Source: a virus
Strand: one strand, 5' to 3'
Virus record (IMG/VR): IMGVR_UViG_3300043570_002464
Location: 1 to 63,804 of that record
DNA length: 63,804 nt
The notes under the pieces were generated by a model, which did no database searches, was not told the origin of the DNA, and was given only the letters and a program-made list of their open reading frames with translations. Below are positions 49,516 to 57,329 of this stretch, in pieces. Both the position numbers and the translations under genes were made by a program. The stretch's first letter is position 1. Every line of letters starts with the position of its first letter.

Positions 49516-49968
49516 TTATACTCGACTTAGTTCAGTCAAGATAAAGTTTGGGCTAGAAGATTCTCCGAAATCGGTGTTTCCGCCAGCCATTTCATTTACT
49601 TTCATGTAATATGTATATGTACCAGCTGAAACTGGATCTATGCAACTGATGTTATATGGAACATTTTCGTTTGCATCGGAGCTTTCATATTGAATCGTCT
49701 GGCATAATGCGGTTGTGCCTCTGTATAATTGAAGAACACCCCAAGTGCCATCTGTCAATGGATTTGCGTCTCCAGAACACATAATCAATACAGGATTGCC
49801 GTATGTAGTAATGCTACCACTCACAACAGTCTTTGGAAATGTGCCTCCGGTAGCTATTGTTTTTTTACCTTGTGTACCTTGATAATAGTTTGCAGTGCTG
49901 CCATAAGCAGGTGCGATTGATGCTGTTATCATTTCATTGTTTGGGCCGGGTATCATTGTCATATACAT
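49516..49968 (-). CDS. Hypothetical beta-rich, fibre- or decoration-like protein
   Basis: 150 residues; ATG at 49968, with Met3 and Met5 as alternatives. Rich in Thr, Ser, Gly, Tyr with alternating beta strands (VSGSITTYGNPVLIMCSGDA, GTYTYYMKVNEMAGGN). The composition is like phage fibre or capsid decoration domains. No signal peptide. A monocistronic unit ended by the terminator at 49489. Confidence 0.55.
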   Translation of the reverse strand: MYMTMIPGPNNEMITASIAPAYGSTANYYQGTQGKKTIATGGTFPKTVVSGSITTYGNPVLIMCSGDANPLTDGTWGVLQLYRGTTALCQTIQYESSDANENVPYNISCIDPVSAGTYTYYMKVNEMAGGNTDFGESSSPNFILTELSRV

Positions 49969-50010
49969 ATAAATATTATAAAATCTAACAAAAGTGCTAT
50001 AAAATAAGTC

Positions 50011-50038
50011 TTGACTTTTTTATTTTTTTAGCAAGAAT
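50011..50038 (+). promoter_or_regulatory. Candidate promoter of the macro-domain gene
   Basis: TTGACT (50011-50016) followed at 16 nt by AAGAAT (50033-50038), 6 nt before ATG 50045. The -10 box is weak, but position and -35 match other leaderless-type promoters. Confidence 0.35.
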
Positions 50039-50044
50039 GTTGTA

Positions 50045-50551
50045 ATGAAAAAACTCATTTATAAAGAAGGTAATCTATTGCTTGCTAAAGATGTTGTAGT
50101 AATTGGACATCAAGCAAATTGTCAAAATACATTTGGCAGTGGCATTGCTCGCACCATTCGAGAAATGTATCCTGATGCTTATGCTGTAGATACATTGTGT
50201 GCTTCAAAGAAATCAAACATTCTTGGTAATTTTAGCATGGCATATATTCCAGAGGAACAATCTAAGAAGCATAACACGCAAATCAAAAAGATTTTCAATC
50301 TATATGGTCAAAATCTATATGGTAAAGGCACAAGACAAACTAACTATGATGCATTATATAATGCCCTTGAAGGTATGTCTAAATATTTGACAGAAAATGA
50401 TATGGACCTTCCTGTTCCATCTGTTGGATTTCCATATCAAATGGGCAGTTTTCGCGGAGGTGGAAGCTGGGACATTGTTTCTAGACTCATTGAAGTAGCA
50501 TTTGATGATTATGCAAACGATGTAATGATATATCGCCTTGATATGAACTAA
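50045..50551 (+). CDS. Macro-domain protein (ADP-ribose derivative hydrolase-like)
   Basis: 168 residues. VVVIGHQANCQNTFGSGIA holds the macro-domain adenine/ribose loop (A-N-C...G-S-G-I-A), and VPSVGFPYQMGSFRGGGSW the second phosphate loop. The size is that of single macro domains such as ADP-ribose 1''-phosphatases. Such enzymes clear a by-product of tRNA splicing-type ligation or remove ADP-ribose from proteins or DNA. Single gene with its own terminator. Confidence 0.83.
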   Translation: MKKLIYKEGNLLLAKDVVVIGHQANCQNTFGSGIARTIREMYPDAYAVDTLCASKKSNILGNFSMAYIPEEQSKKHNTQIKKIFNLYGQNLYGKGTRQTNYDALYNALEGMSKYLTENDMDLPVPSVGFPYQMGSFRGGGSWDIVSRLIEVAFDDYANDVMIYRLDMN

Positions 50552-50556
50552 AAAAG

Positions 50557-50583
50557 AAACCCCTCGATTTCGAGGGGTTTTTT
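50557..50583. terminator. Bidirectional terminator, left flank of the tyrosinase gene
   Basis: AAACCCCTCGA-TT-TCGAGGGGTTT with A and T runs. The same stem occurs at 52123-52146 on the other side of the tyrosinase gene. Confidence 0.85.
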
Positions 50584-50586
50584 GTT

Positions 50587-52077
50587 TTATCTCATTACAC
50601 TGAACTTTAGGTTTCTTATCAAAACGTCTTGGTCTATTCCATAAGCATAAAAATTCACATCGAATTTATACGCAACTGGAATTGCCTCGGAAATCTTACC
50701 CAATTGTCCAAGTGTCATCACAAATGTATGCGAAGCGTCTGGATTTGTTGTGCTTGGATCTCCGTCCATTATCTTGATTCTTCCTATATATTTTTTACCA
50801 ATATAAACTTTGATCGTGGCGCGGCCAGCATGAGATATTGGTCCGGTTTCAATTTCAAGCATTGATGTACCAGACTCAAGACCTTTATTGATCAAGTTTT
50901 TCAGGCTTACAGAAGGCTCAATTGAAACACTCAACCCTGCTTTAGATACCGTCGATTTGTTTACAGGAATCGTAACAGACGCAGCATTCTTTAATGCTTT
51001 AGATGCACCTAGCTTCGCTTTGCTTGTTTGCGGTGCTTGATATGATACCGTTTGAGTCCATAGCATAATATCTTTGACCGATACGCTTACGGGCGAACCA
51101 TTCAAATCAGGGAACACATATCTTTGTTGACCCCATGGTCCATTTATATCTGGGATTGGATTCTTATACAACGAGAATATTCTATCCAAGTTGCAGTGGT
51201 GCATAAAGAAAATAGGATCGTCTGCGGCATAGCGCAGCGTACCCATTGTTCTGTTGCATCCATATCTTGTTCCAACCCAGTCGTGACCGTCATTGTGGGC
51301 ACCGGCTTCAACCAATCCTTGACCAGTCTTACGATCAATACCGGGCTTTCCTCCAAATTGCTCCCAAGGAGTAGTCAGCATCAAGTCAACATACTCTTTG
51401 CTCATATAACCAAGGCATTCGGCGACGTGATCTTTAGAATCTTGCCGCGTTTCGTTAGCGGGGTCTATTTTACTCTTTTCAAGTGTAGGACCACGGTTTC
51501 CATCGTATAATGCAAGATTATCAAAACCAAGATTGTCGCCAGCCACCATATTTTGTTGTGTTAGGTCATAGCCAAACAATGGACTTCCTAGCCCCTTCAA
51601 CTCACGGAATTTTGTATTTGGCATTTCCTTGTGGTTGATCCAATCCCAATATGGAAAAGCAAACTTGTTACCATCAAGACCCAGTTGATTCAAAGAATTT
51701 CCCAACAAGCGTTCGAGGAAAAATAAATAACCACGGTGCCAAGGAAGAAAATGATCACCCCAATGAACTTGTGGATGGTCAGCATCAAACGCAGTGCAGT
51801 GTTTATAGTGTATGCGAGTAAATGTCTCCCAACTTGTTGGCGCTTCACGCGGAAGCTTGTTACGCATATAATCTACAGCCTTGCATAAAGTCTGTAATTC
51901 TTCGTCGGTTAAATCATAGAAACTCTTGCGAGTTCTCATTGGTTCATTGCCAAATACAAATTGTGGCACGTCGTTTGGATTGCAAAATTCAACAGGCTTT
52001 TTTTCAGCCCCTTGCATGTTCAATCCAAGTAATCCCATTGCTCCTAAGCCTATAAAGCTTCTTCTTGATTGTTTCAT
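50587..52077 (-). CDS. Tat-exported tyrosinase / polyphenol oxidase
   Basis: 496 residues. The N-terminus SRRSFIGLGAMGLLGLN is a twin-arginine signal. The CuA site has His90/93, His105 and His114 in HWGDHFLPWHRGYLFFLE (the 9-residue His-His spacing of tyrosinases); FPYWDW follows. CuB has His261 and His265 (HNDGHDW) and the pair His293-His294 in DPIFFMHHCNLDR. A C-terminal 170-residue beta domain resembles the polyphenol oxidase tail. The enzyme oxidises phenols to quinones with O2 in the periplasm or outside. I know of no such gene in typical phages; it looks like acquired cargo. Confidence 0.9.
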   Translation of the reverse strand: MKQSRRSFIGLGAMGLLGLNMQGAEKKPVEFCNPNDVPQFVFGNEPMRTRKSFYDLTDEELQTLCKAVDYMRNKLPREAPTSWETFTRIHYKHCTAFDADHPQVHWGDHFLPWHRGYLFFLERLLGNSLNQLGLDGNKFAFPYWDWINHKEMPNTKFRELKGLGSPLFGYDLTQQNMVAGDNLGFDNLALYDGNRGPTLEKSKIDPANETRQDSKDHVAECLGYMSKEYVDLMLTTPWEQFGGKPGIDRKTGQGLVEAGAHNDGHDWVGTRYGCNRTMGTLRYAADDPIFFMHHCNLDRIFSLYKNPIPDINGPWGQQRYVFPDLNGSPVSVSVKDIMLWTQTVSYQAPQTSKAKLGASKALKNAASVTIPVNKSTVSKAGLSVSIEPSVSLKNLINKGLESGTSMLEIETGPISHAGRATIKVYIGKKYIGRIKIMDGDPSTTNPDASHTFVMTLGQLGKISEAIPVAYKFDVNFYAYGIDQDVLIRNLKFSVMR

Positions 52078-52122
52078 AATGTGTATAATCTTTGGTTCAA
52101 TTTATAACTATATTTATAATAA

Positions 52123-52146
52123 AAAACCCCTCGATTTCGAGGGGTT
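52123..52146. terminator. Terminator, right flank of the tyrosinase gene
   Basis: AAACCCCTCGA-TT-TCGAGGGGTTT, identical stem to the hairpin at 50557. It lies 46 nt upstream of the tyrosinase start and ends the glycine-rich gene transcript. Confidence 0.8.
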
Positions 52147-52173
52147 TTGTTTGTCTAAAACTATAAGGTTTTA

Positions 52174-52839
52174 TTAGTATGTTAGATACAACACACCATC
52201 GCCACCAGCAGCTTCGGTTTCTGCGCCGTAGTCGTATGCGCCGCCGCCACCACCGCCTGGGTATGAGCCGGTTTCTGGTTGGAATACTCCATTAACATTA
52301 GCACCGGCGTAATAGAATCCACCGTTGCCACCATTACCTGTGCCGTCGCCGTTGATCCAAGAACCTGTTCCGCCCAATGACGCGGAAACGGCTGTAGAAA
52401 AGAATGCGCTTTGGCCGTCTTGACCATTACCACCGTTACCAGCCCCGCCGCCGCCGCCGGAGCCATTATAACTGGCATATCCGGTATAGTCTGGGCATCC
52501 GATTCCACCGTAATACTTGGTGCTACCAGTTGCTTGTGGCAATTGCCATGCGATTGTACCGTCTTGTCTTCCGCCGCCAGCTTGACAAATAATTACGTTC
52601 AAACTACCAGATTTGAACCATGTGTCGCCGCCGTTGCCATATCCGTTATAGTCGTTTTTACCAACCCCGATTAGGTATGAGCCAGAACCAAGTGTTTTTG
52701 TTACTGCGGAATAAGCGCCACCTGAACCACCGTTACCGGTTTTAGAGCCGCGACCACCCGCACCAAAGCATTCGATGAGCACAGACTTACTAGAAGTCAA
52801 GTTTAATGTCGTTGAGGACGTGAATTTGTATAGAGCCAT
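52174..52839 (-). CDS. Glycine-rich fibre/adhesin-like protein
   Basis: 221 residues, about one third Gly. After ALYKFTSSTTLNLTSSKSVL come many glycine-rich loops (GGGGGAGNGGNGQDGQSAFF). This matches glycine-rich domains of phage receptor-binding tips (T4 gp38-like sandwich of polyglycine helices). No signal peptide. Likely a tail-fibre adhesin; GC content is raised by glycine codons. Confidence 0.7.
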   Translation of the reverse strand: MALYKFTSSTTLNLTSSKSVLIECFGAGGRGSKTGNGGSGGAYSAVTKTLGSGSYLIGVGKNDYNGYGNGGDTWFKSGSLNVIICQAGGGRQDGTIAWQLPQATGSTKYYGGIGCPDYTGYASYNGSGGGGGAGNGGNGQDGQSAFFSTAVSASLGGTGSWINGDGTGNGGNGGFYYAGANVNGVFQPETGSYPGGGGGGAYDYGAETEAAGGDGVLYLTY

Positions 52840-52867
52840 AATTTTATAATATCAAAGGTTTACGAAT

Positions 52868-52876
52868 ATAAGTATA
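52868..52876 (-). promoter_or_regulatory. TATAYTTAT motif (putative late promoter element)
   Basis: TATACTTAT on the minus strand, 28 nt before the glycine-rich gene start. Confidence 0.4.
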
Positions 52877-52884
52877 AAATAACC

Positions 52885-52913
52885 TTGACAAAAATGCATT
52901 TTTATTCATCGTA
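52885..52913 (+). promoter_or_regulatory. Candidate promoter of the RlaP-like gene
   Basis: TTGACA (52885-52890) followed at 17 nt by ATCGTA (52908-52913), 9 nt before ATG 52923. The -35 is perfect, the -10 is weak. Confidence 0.4.
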
Positions 52914-52922
52914 TATACACAA

Positions 52923-53636
52923 ATGAAAATGCTAGTAAAAGCTTTAGGAGGCAGCACAGCATATGGACTCAACACTCCTGAGTCTGATCTTGATTATAGA
53001 GGTGTGTTCATAAATACAGATCCATCCAAAATACTTGGTTTGGAGCGTATGGATCATATACAAAAGCAAGAAACAGATGACATAGTTTATTATGAAGTTC
53101 GTAAGTTTTTTGAGCTTCTTCGTAATGGTAATACAGGTGCGCTTGAAATACTATTCTCTGACAACTTGCTTGAAACAAGTGATATATTTGAAGAAATACA
53201 AACAAACAAGTTAAAGTTTGTTGACACAGACAAGATGTTTAGATGCTTGCTTGGTTATATGCAGGGTGAACGGCGTCTTGCCAACGGAGAACGCACAGGT
53301 CAACTTGGCAGCAAACGCAAGGCTCACCTTGATAAGTATGGTTTTAGTCCAAAGAACTTCACACAGCTTTTTAGACTAGCCAGCTGCGGCAAAGCATTGT
53401 TTGAAAAAGGTTATTTTCCTGTCAATATGAAGCAATATGACACAAATGTTCATACTTTTCTTATGAGAGTAAAAACTCAACCAGAAAAATACACAGTGGA
53501 ACAGCTAAATTTTCTTGCCGACAATTATGAAATAGAATTGAAGAAAGCATATGAAGATCGTAAATTCAAATATGAATTTGATCATACATATGCCAATGAT
53601 GTGTTGAGACGGGCATATCTGCCGTATCTAATGTAA
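52923..53636 (+). CDS. Nucleotidyltransferase, RlaP-like
   Basis: 237 residues. ALGGSTAYGLNTPESDLDYRG gives the G-S-x-A-Y-G-L...S-D-x-D catalytic signature of the RlaP branch of the DNA polymerase beta superfamily; RKFFELLRNGNTGALEIL and the C-terminal EDRKFKYEF follow. RlaP genes occur with RNA ligase and repair genes in bacteria and phages. Reaction not established; nucleotide addition to RNA ends is suspected. Own promoter and terminator. Confidence 0.8.
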   Translation: MKMLVKALGGSTAYGLNTPESDLDYRGVFINTDPSKILGLERMDHIQKQETDDIVYYEVRKFFELLRNGNTGALEILFSDNLLETSDIFEEIQTNKLKFVDTDKMFRCLLGYMQGERRLANGERTGQLGSKRKAHLDKYGFSPKNFTQLFRLASCGKALFEKGYFPVNMKQYDTNVHTFLMRVKTQPEKYTVEQLNFLADNYEIELKKAYEDRKFKYEFDHTYANDVLRRAYLPYLM

Positions 53637-53641
53637 AAAAC

Positions 53642-53667
53642 AAAACCCACCTTTCGGTGGGTTTTTT
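53642..53667. terminator. Bidirectional hairpin terminator
   Basis: AAAACCCACC-TTTC-GGTGGGTTTTTT between convergent genes; stem as at 49489. Confidence 0.82.
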
Positions 53668-53688
53668 ATTGAAATCAATTGGTTGTTA

Positions 53689-54027
53689 TTACCAAGGTGG
53701 AGCTAGTTGTTGTGTCGTTGGATTTATCATTGCATATATTGATGTATCAATGCTGGATGTTAGTTGACCATATCTTTCACCCATTGCACCAATAACCCAA
53801 CCGGTGACGGTTTCTTTGGTCAGTTGATTATATGCTATAAAAGAACCACTGTCTGGACTATATGGCGCAACAGATTGCATGCCATATAATTCTATAGAAT
53901 GTGATGATGTTTGATCTACTCCGTTTAGACGCCAGTGAATAGTGTAAACTACGTCTGTATAATCGCCTTGTTGTTTTGTTACTTCCAATGCTGGAAACTG
54001 CCATGTGTATGTATTGTTATTAGCCAT
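53689..54027 (-). CDS. Hypothetical phage protein
   Basis: 112 residues, beta-rich (NNTYTWQFPALEVTKQQGDY, VVYTIHWRLNGVDQT), ending NPTTQQLAPPW. Small proteins like this occur in many large phages, probably near the virion tail. No catalytic motif. Confidence 0.6.
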   Translation of the reverse strand: MANNNTYTWQFPALEVTKQQGDYTDVVYTIHWRLNGVDQTSSHSIELYGMQSVAPYSPDSGSFIAYNQLTKETVTGWVIGAMGERYGQLTSSIDTSIYAMINPTTQQLAPPW

Positions 54028-54044
54028 AATATTTATATTTATAT

Positions 54045-54899
54045 TTAGAATTTTGATTTACGAAATCTTTTTGCTGCTGGTGATATATATTTTTTAATAT
54101 CTGTTGTTGAGTTTGCTTTCAGAAATTCAATCATTTTTTGAAGCACTTGCATAAGCATTTTTACATCTTCTTTGGCATCATGCCAACCATCAACTTTGAC
54201 TCCCAACACTGCACCAAGTTTTCCAAGACTTGAACTATAACTTTTATATTTTGTCTTGGCAAGTAAACCATCCAATATAATTTTAACTTCTGGTATTGTT
54301 TCAAGTGCTTGCATTGCTGGTATAAAGAAAAATCGCGATATGTTTACTGTGTCTAATACCGGATATCTTTTTGTTGGCGGCAATCCATTTAATTTTCTAC
54401 GAGCCTCAATGAATTTCATATCAAATGTAGCATTGTGAGCAAGTATCACAACATTATCAAATTGACTCAAAAATTTTTCAAATTGAATCAATGCTTCTTT
54501 TTCATCCAACTTTTCTGCATTTGGATTTTCATAACCAGTCATTTTTAATGCATCTCTTGGGTGCAAGTCTGGCTTGCCATATTTTTTCAATCTTCTATTC
54601 ATTTCTTTATCCAACTGCTTTGCTTCTGTACTATTTGGATCATTCAATGCATTGTTCAAAGCGGAACCAATATTTACCTTTTTGGAAAACTCTCCAATTT
54701 CTTTTAGTGAAGAACCTTCATATGCAATTGCAGCAATATGTGTAAGTTGAATATATGAAGTGTTTGGTTCTAATCCAACAGTTTCTGTATCAAACAATAT
54801 CATTGTTTTTCCATCAAACTGTAGAAACTTATCTAATACTTCTTTTATAGAATAAGAGTATAGTTTGGCTTCTGCTAATATGTCTTTCAGTTTGATCAC
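54045..54899 (-). CDS. DEDDh 3'-5' exonuclease (DnaQ-like)
   Basis: 284 residues from GTG 54899. MILFDTETVGLEP (Exo I, D-x-E), VVILAHNATFDMKFIE (Exo II) and GWHDAKEDVKML (Exo III, H-D-A-x-x-D) are all present. The first 25 residues, MIKLKDILAEAKLYSYS, form a leader of the KLKDIL type seen on many phage proteins. An RNase T- or proofreading-like role is possible. A TATATTTAT motif lies 4 nt before the start. Confidence 0.87.
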   Translation of the reverse strand: MIKLKDILAEAKLYSYSIKEVLDKFLQFDGKTMILFDTETVGLEPNTSYIQLTHIAAIAYEGSSLKEIGEFSKKVNIGSALNNALNDPNSTEAKQLDKEMNRRLKKYGKPDLHPRDALKMTGYENPNAEKLDEKEALIQFEKFLSQFDNVVILAHNATFDMKFIEARRKLNGLPPTKRYPVLDTVNISRFFFIPAMQALETIPEVKIILDGLLAKTKYKSYSSSLGKLGAVLGVKVDGWHDAKEDVKMLMQVLQKMIEFLKANSTTDIKKYISPAAKRFRKSKF

Positions 54900-54903
54900 A
54901 CTT

Positions 54904-54912
54904 ATAAATATA
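54904..54912 (-). promoter_or_regulatory. TATAYTTAT motif 4 nt from a start codon
   Basis: TATATTTAT on the minus strand, 4 nt before the GTG start of the exonuclease. This leaves no room for an RBS. Confidence 0.4.
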
Positions 54913-54923
54913 CGAGCACAAAA

Positions 54924-54950
54924 AAAGAGGGTGGAATTTCCACCCTCTTT
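54924..54950 (-). terminator. Hairpin terminator after the small membrane-protein gene
   Basis: AAAGAGGGTGG-AAATT-CCACCCTCTTT on the minus strand, an 11-bp stem with A/T runs. It separates the 24-residue gene from the exonuclease. Confidence 0.8.
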
Positions 54951-54962
54951 ATGATTTTCTGT

Positions 54963-55037
54963 TTATTTTCTGTTATAATCGCCGTCCGCAATGACAATCA
55001 AGCCAAGAACAGCGTAACATGCTATAGCAATGAGCAT
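54963..55037 (-). CDS. Tiny membrane protein
   Basis: 24 residues (MLIAIACYAVLGLIVIADGD, then YNRK). One hydrophobic helix with a charged C-terminus. It has a promoter (TATAGT box at 55108), a Shine-Dalgarno-like AAAGGA 8 nt before the ATG, and a strong terminator. Its isolation between signals supports a real gene, although short ORFs of this kind can occur by chance. Function unknown. Confidence 0.6.
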   Translation of the reverse strand: MLIAIACYAVLGLIVIADGDYNRK

Positions 55038-55107
55038 AGTATGTATCCTTTCATATAAAAGTCACAGACCCGTAGGTTATATGACTATTCTAACCCTAAC
55101 AGACATA

Positions 55108-55136
55108 ACTATATGCTCGTTTTTATAAAAAGTCAA
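55108..55136 (-). promoter_or_regulatory. Sigma70-like promoter of the tiny membrane-protein gene
   Basis: TTGACT (55136-55131), 17-nt spacer with a TTTTATAAAAA tract, TATAGT (55113-55108). A 70-nt leader follows, with AAAGGA before the ATG, which contrasts with the leaderless genes. Confidence 0.65.
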
Positions 55137-55186
55137 GTGTCTGGTAGTAAATACTTATTATATAATGTTTTTATAAAGTTGAAGAA

Positions 55187-55263
55187 TGGTGCATCTGGTC
55201 AGATTCGAACTGACACTAAATGTGGGTAGAAACCACGTTGACTGTCCAATTGCCGACAGATGC
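55187..55263 (-). tRNA. tRNA-Arg (TCT)
   Basis: Acceptor GCATCTG/CAGATGC, T-arm GTCAGTTCGAATCTGAC, anticodon loop TTTCTAC, encoded CCA. One mismatch at the base of the anticodon stem. Reads AGA, a codon common in AT-rich phages. Confidence 0.9.
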
Positions 55264-55265
55264 AT

Positions 55266-56285
55266 TTATATATTACAAACAAACTCTTCAAATTTTCCTT
55301 CTGGAAAAGATTCTACAAATTCTATTTTTAAATTGAATGGATGATTGAGTCTTTTCAATACCAATTTCTTTACATCTTCAATTTTATCTTCTGGTACATT
55401 TCCTTGAATCTTCAATGTAATATCCGAATATGACTCTTGCACACATTGAAATCTTTTTATTGTATCACATGCATTTCTTATGGTATTGCTGCCAAACAGT
55501 GGCCACGCAGTTGTGCCATCTTGATACTTTATCATATTACGAATTCTACCAAGAACATTACGATTTATGGTTTGTAATTTTCTTCCACAACTGCAAGTAG
55601 CAAACTCTCCTTTATCTCCAATTTTGTATCTCTTTATATATGGATGTGTGAGGTCTGTAACGAGGATGTCATTGTCATCTACGATTTCTATAACAATGTT
55701 CTCCATGATATGATATACATCCGGATTGTCTGGGCATTCTAATCCAATTGTACCAACTTCTTCTGAACTATAATTGGTTCCGCCTCTTTCACTTGTTGAT
55801 TTTACATCTTTTAGTTTAGATGTATCAAGTGTGGCTATAATAGATGGATATGTATGCAAATAATCTGGTTGTATTCTATATAGCCAACCTTGCAAGTCTC
55901 CGCGCGTTGGATGCATATAACACTTTCCAACTCCTTTTGTAAATAGATATGGATTTGTCGGCCAAGGTGTAATCTTTTCTTCTGTTACAGGCGCATTGAT
56001 TACAGCCAAATTTAATGATGTATCCCACTTTCTCCAAATTAGTTCACGCATATTGGTTGCCCAATACCATATATGCTGTGCCATATACTTTTGAACAAAT
56101 ACTGGTTGACCGGTTGCTCCACTGGTGGATGAAAATGGTTTGGATTGGTCTATAGGTATTTTCTGCAACTCTTCTCTTGTCAATATATTAAGTTTTGGTA
56201 TCAATAACGATACATCACGCTCTTTGTATTGGTTTTCTTCCAATGCAGTTACTAACTTGTAAACTTCCAGATGAAAATCGGACAT
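55266..56285 (-). CDS. Adenylate-forming enzyme, PaaK/CapK-like (short)
   Basis: 339 residues, about 100 shorter than bacterial PaaK. FSSTSGATGQPVFVQKY is the phosphate-binding loop (A3); NYSSEEVGTIGLECPDN matches the A5 region (S-S-E-x-x-G); RYKIGDKGEFATCSCGRK holds the Y-x-x-G-D block with a CSCG knuckle; RNVLGRIRNMIKYQDG the hinge. Such enzymes activate carboxylates as acyl-AMP. It overlaps the upstream methyltransferase-like gene by 34 nt. Substrate unknown; surface-polymer modification or small-molecule synthesis are possibilities. Confidence 0.8.
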   Translation of the reverse strand: MSDFHLEVYKLVTALEENQYKERDVSLLIPKLNILTREELQKIPIDQSKPFSSTSGATGQPVFVQKYMAQHIWYWATNMRELIWRKWDTSLNLAVINAPVTEEKITPWPTNPYLFTKGVGKCYMHPTRGDLQGWLYRIQPDYLHTYPSIIATLDTSKLKDVKSTSERGGTNYSSEEVGTIGLECPDNPDVYHIMENIVIEIVDDNDILVTDLTHPYIKRYKIGDKGEFATCSCGRKLQTINRNVLGRIRNMIKYQDGTTAWPLFGSNTIRNACDTIKRFQCVQESYSDITLKIQGNVPEDKIEDVKKLVLKRLNHPFNLKIEFVESFPEGKFEEFVCNI

Positions 56286-56704
56286 GATTCATTTATTTCT
56301 GCTATTTTGATTGCGTTATGAAAATCTTTATAAAAAAATGTAGCGTATTTCATATACGAGAATTTTCTAGAAAATACTCTGCTTATGAATCTATGGCACT
56401 TGGGACGAAGATTTTCAATTATCTTTTCTCCTTCTAAATTTAGAACTCCGTCTCCAATAATATTATCATAAAATTTTTCTATGTTATTCCAATCTCCCTT
56501 GATTATTTTTGGATCTTGTATTCTTGGAGTCAAGTCAATTGCTTCATCACACAAAGGTAATAAAGGAACTGTAGAACCAAGTAGCAATGTAGTTCCAGTC
56601 AATAGATGTTGTTGATACATTTTTACTTCAGTATCATTTGGCTTCAATGGATATGGAGCATTTATCCAATGATTACCGCTTTCAATATAAATCTCTTTAG
56701 TCAT
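56252..56704 (-). CDS. Methyltransferase-like protein
   Basis: 150 residues. GTTLLLGSTVPLLPLCDEAI, DLTPRIQDPKIIKGDWNNI and FYDNIIGDGVLNLEGEK recall the motif order of a small SAM-dependent Rossmann fold (LLG-T-P... D-x-x... GDW... D-x-I-I-G-D), with a helical C-terminal part. Divergent, so SAM binding is not certain. Coupled to the CapK-like gene; the two probably act together. Confidence 0.5.
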   Translation of the reverse strand: MTKEIYIESGNHWINAPYPLKPNDTEVKMYQQHLLTGTTLLLGSTVPLLPLCDEAIDLTPRIQDPKIIKGDWNNIEKFYDNIIGDGVLNLEGEKIIENLRPKCHRFISRVFSRKFSYMKYATFFYKDFHNAIKIAEINESCPIFIWKFTS

Positions 56705-56861
56705 TCCAATGCTTTATTACTCCCGCGACAATGAATATGTTTGTAATAACATAACAAAGCACAATGAGTGTGCGAACAAGTGCAACACGATCTGCTTCAC
56801 AGTCATTTTCACTTGCTTTTTCTCCAAGGGCTTTTGCCCATATTCTCCATAATGTTTTCAT
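56697..56861 (-). CDS. Small conserved membrane protein
   Basis: 54 residues from ATG 56861 (MKTLWRIWAKALGEKASEND). A longer reading to 56930 runs through the tRNA-Leu gene and is rejected. The C-terminal half is a membrane helix (TLIVLCYVITNIFIVAGVI). I recall similar proteins in T4-like phages of aquatic bacteria, but no function. Confidence 0.65.
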   Translation of the reverse strand: MKTLWRIWAKALGEKASENDCEADRVALVRTLIVLCYVITNIFIVAGVIKHWND

Positions 56862-56870
56862 ATTATAAAT

Positions 56871-56958
56871 TGGTAGCCGCAGAGGGATTTGAACCCTCAA
56901 TCCCTTACGGGCGTTGGATTTTAAGTCCAAAATGTATATCCAGTTCCATCATACGGCC
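56871..56958 (-). tRNA. tRNA-Leu (TAA)
   Basis: Class II tRNA with a long variable arm (CGCCCGTAAGGGATT), anticodon loop CTTAAAA in the stem TTGGA/TCCAA, T-arm GAGGGTTCAAATCCCTC, acceptor GGCCGTA/TGCGGCT, encoded CCA. Confidence 0.92.
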
Positions 56959-56964
56959 ATAAAA

Positions 56965-57141
56965 TTATTTTTGTTTCAACTCAGCAATCCATCTTTTTGC
57001 AACAACATCAGCTTTTTCACCGATAGTTTGATTTAGTTCAATCATATGTTGCATCTTCATTCGCTTTAATTCTTTACGCATTGCTTCTCGCTTTGCAATT
57101 TTTCCAGCATCATAGTTTGTTGTAATAGTTTGAGTATCCAT
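56965..57141 (-). CDS. Small hypothetical helical protein
   Basis: 58 residues from ATG 57141 (MDTQTITTNYDAGKIAKREA) to TAA 56965. Lys/Arg/Met rich helix. It lies between two tRNA-Leu genes with another small gene. Function unknown. Confidence 0.55.
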   Translation of the reverse strand: MDTQTITTNYDAGKIAKREAMRKELKRMKMQHMIELNQTIGEKADVVAKRWIAELKQK

Positions 57142-57145
57142 AAAA

Positions 57146-57325
57146 TTATTCGTGTCTAAAGCATCCTTTGAAATTTTCCATCAAAACTTCATATGTGTAT
57201 TCATTATACAAATGATTGGGGAATTCTTGTTTCATCATTTCAAGCGAATATGTTCCATTTTCATTAAATGAAAATACTTCACCGTCATCAATACGAATGA
57301 TTTGTTTTGGTAGTTTAGTTTTCAT
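57146..57325 (-). CDS. Small hypothetical protein
   Basis: 59 residues from ATG 57325 (MKTKLPKQIIRIDDGEVFSF). Acidic, alpha/beta, ending NFKGCFRHE. Four bases separate it from the 58-residue gene, so they form a pair. Function unknown. Confidence 0.55.
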   Translation of the reverse strand: MKTKLPKQIIRIDDGEVFSFNENGTYSLEMMKQEFPNHLYNEYTYEVLMENFKGCFRHE

Positions 57326-57329
57326 AAAT

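Noticed and set aside
56862-56930. N-terminal extension of the small membrane protein
   Set aside because: It would be translated from the tRNA-Leu (TAA) sequence; the ATG at 56861 fits the known-looking N-terminus.
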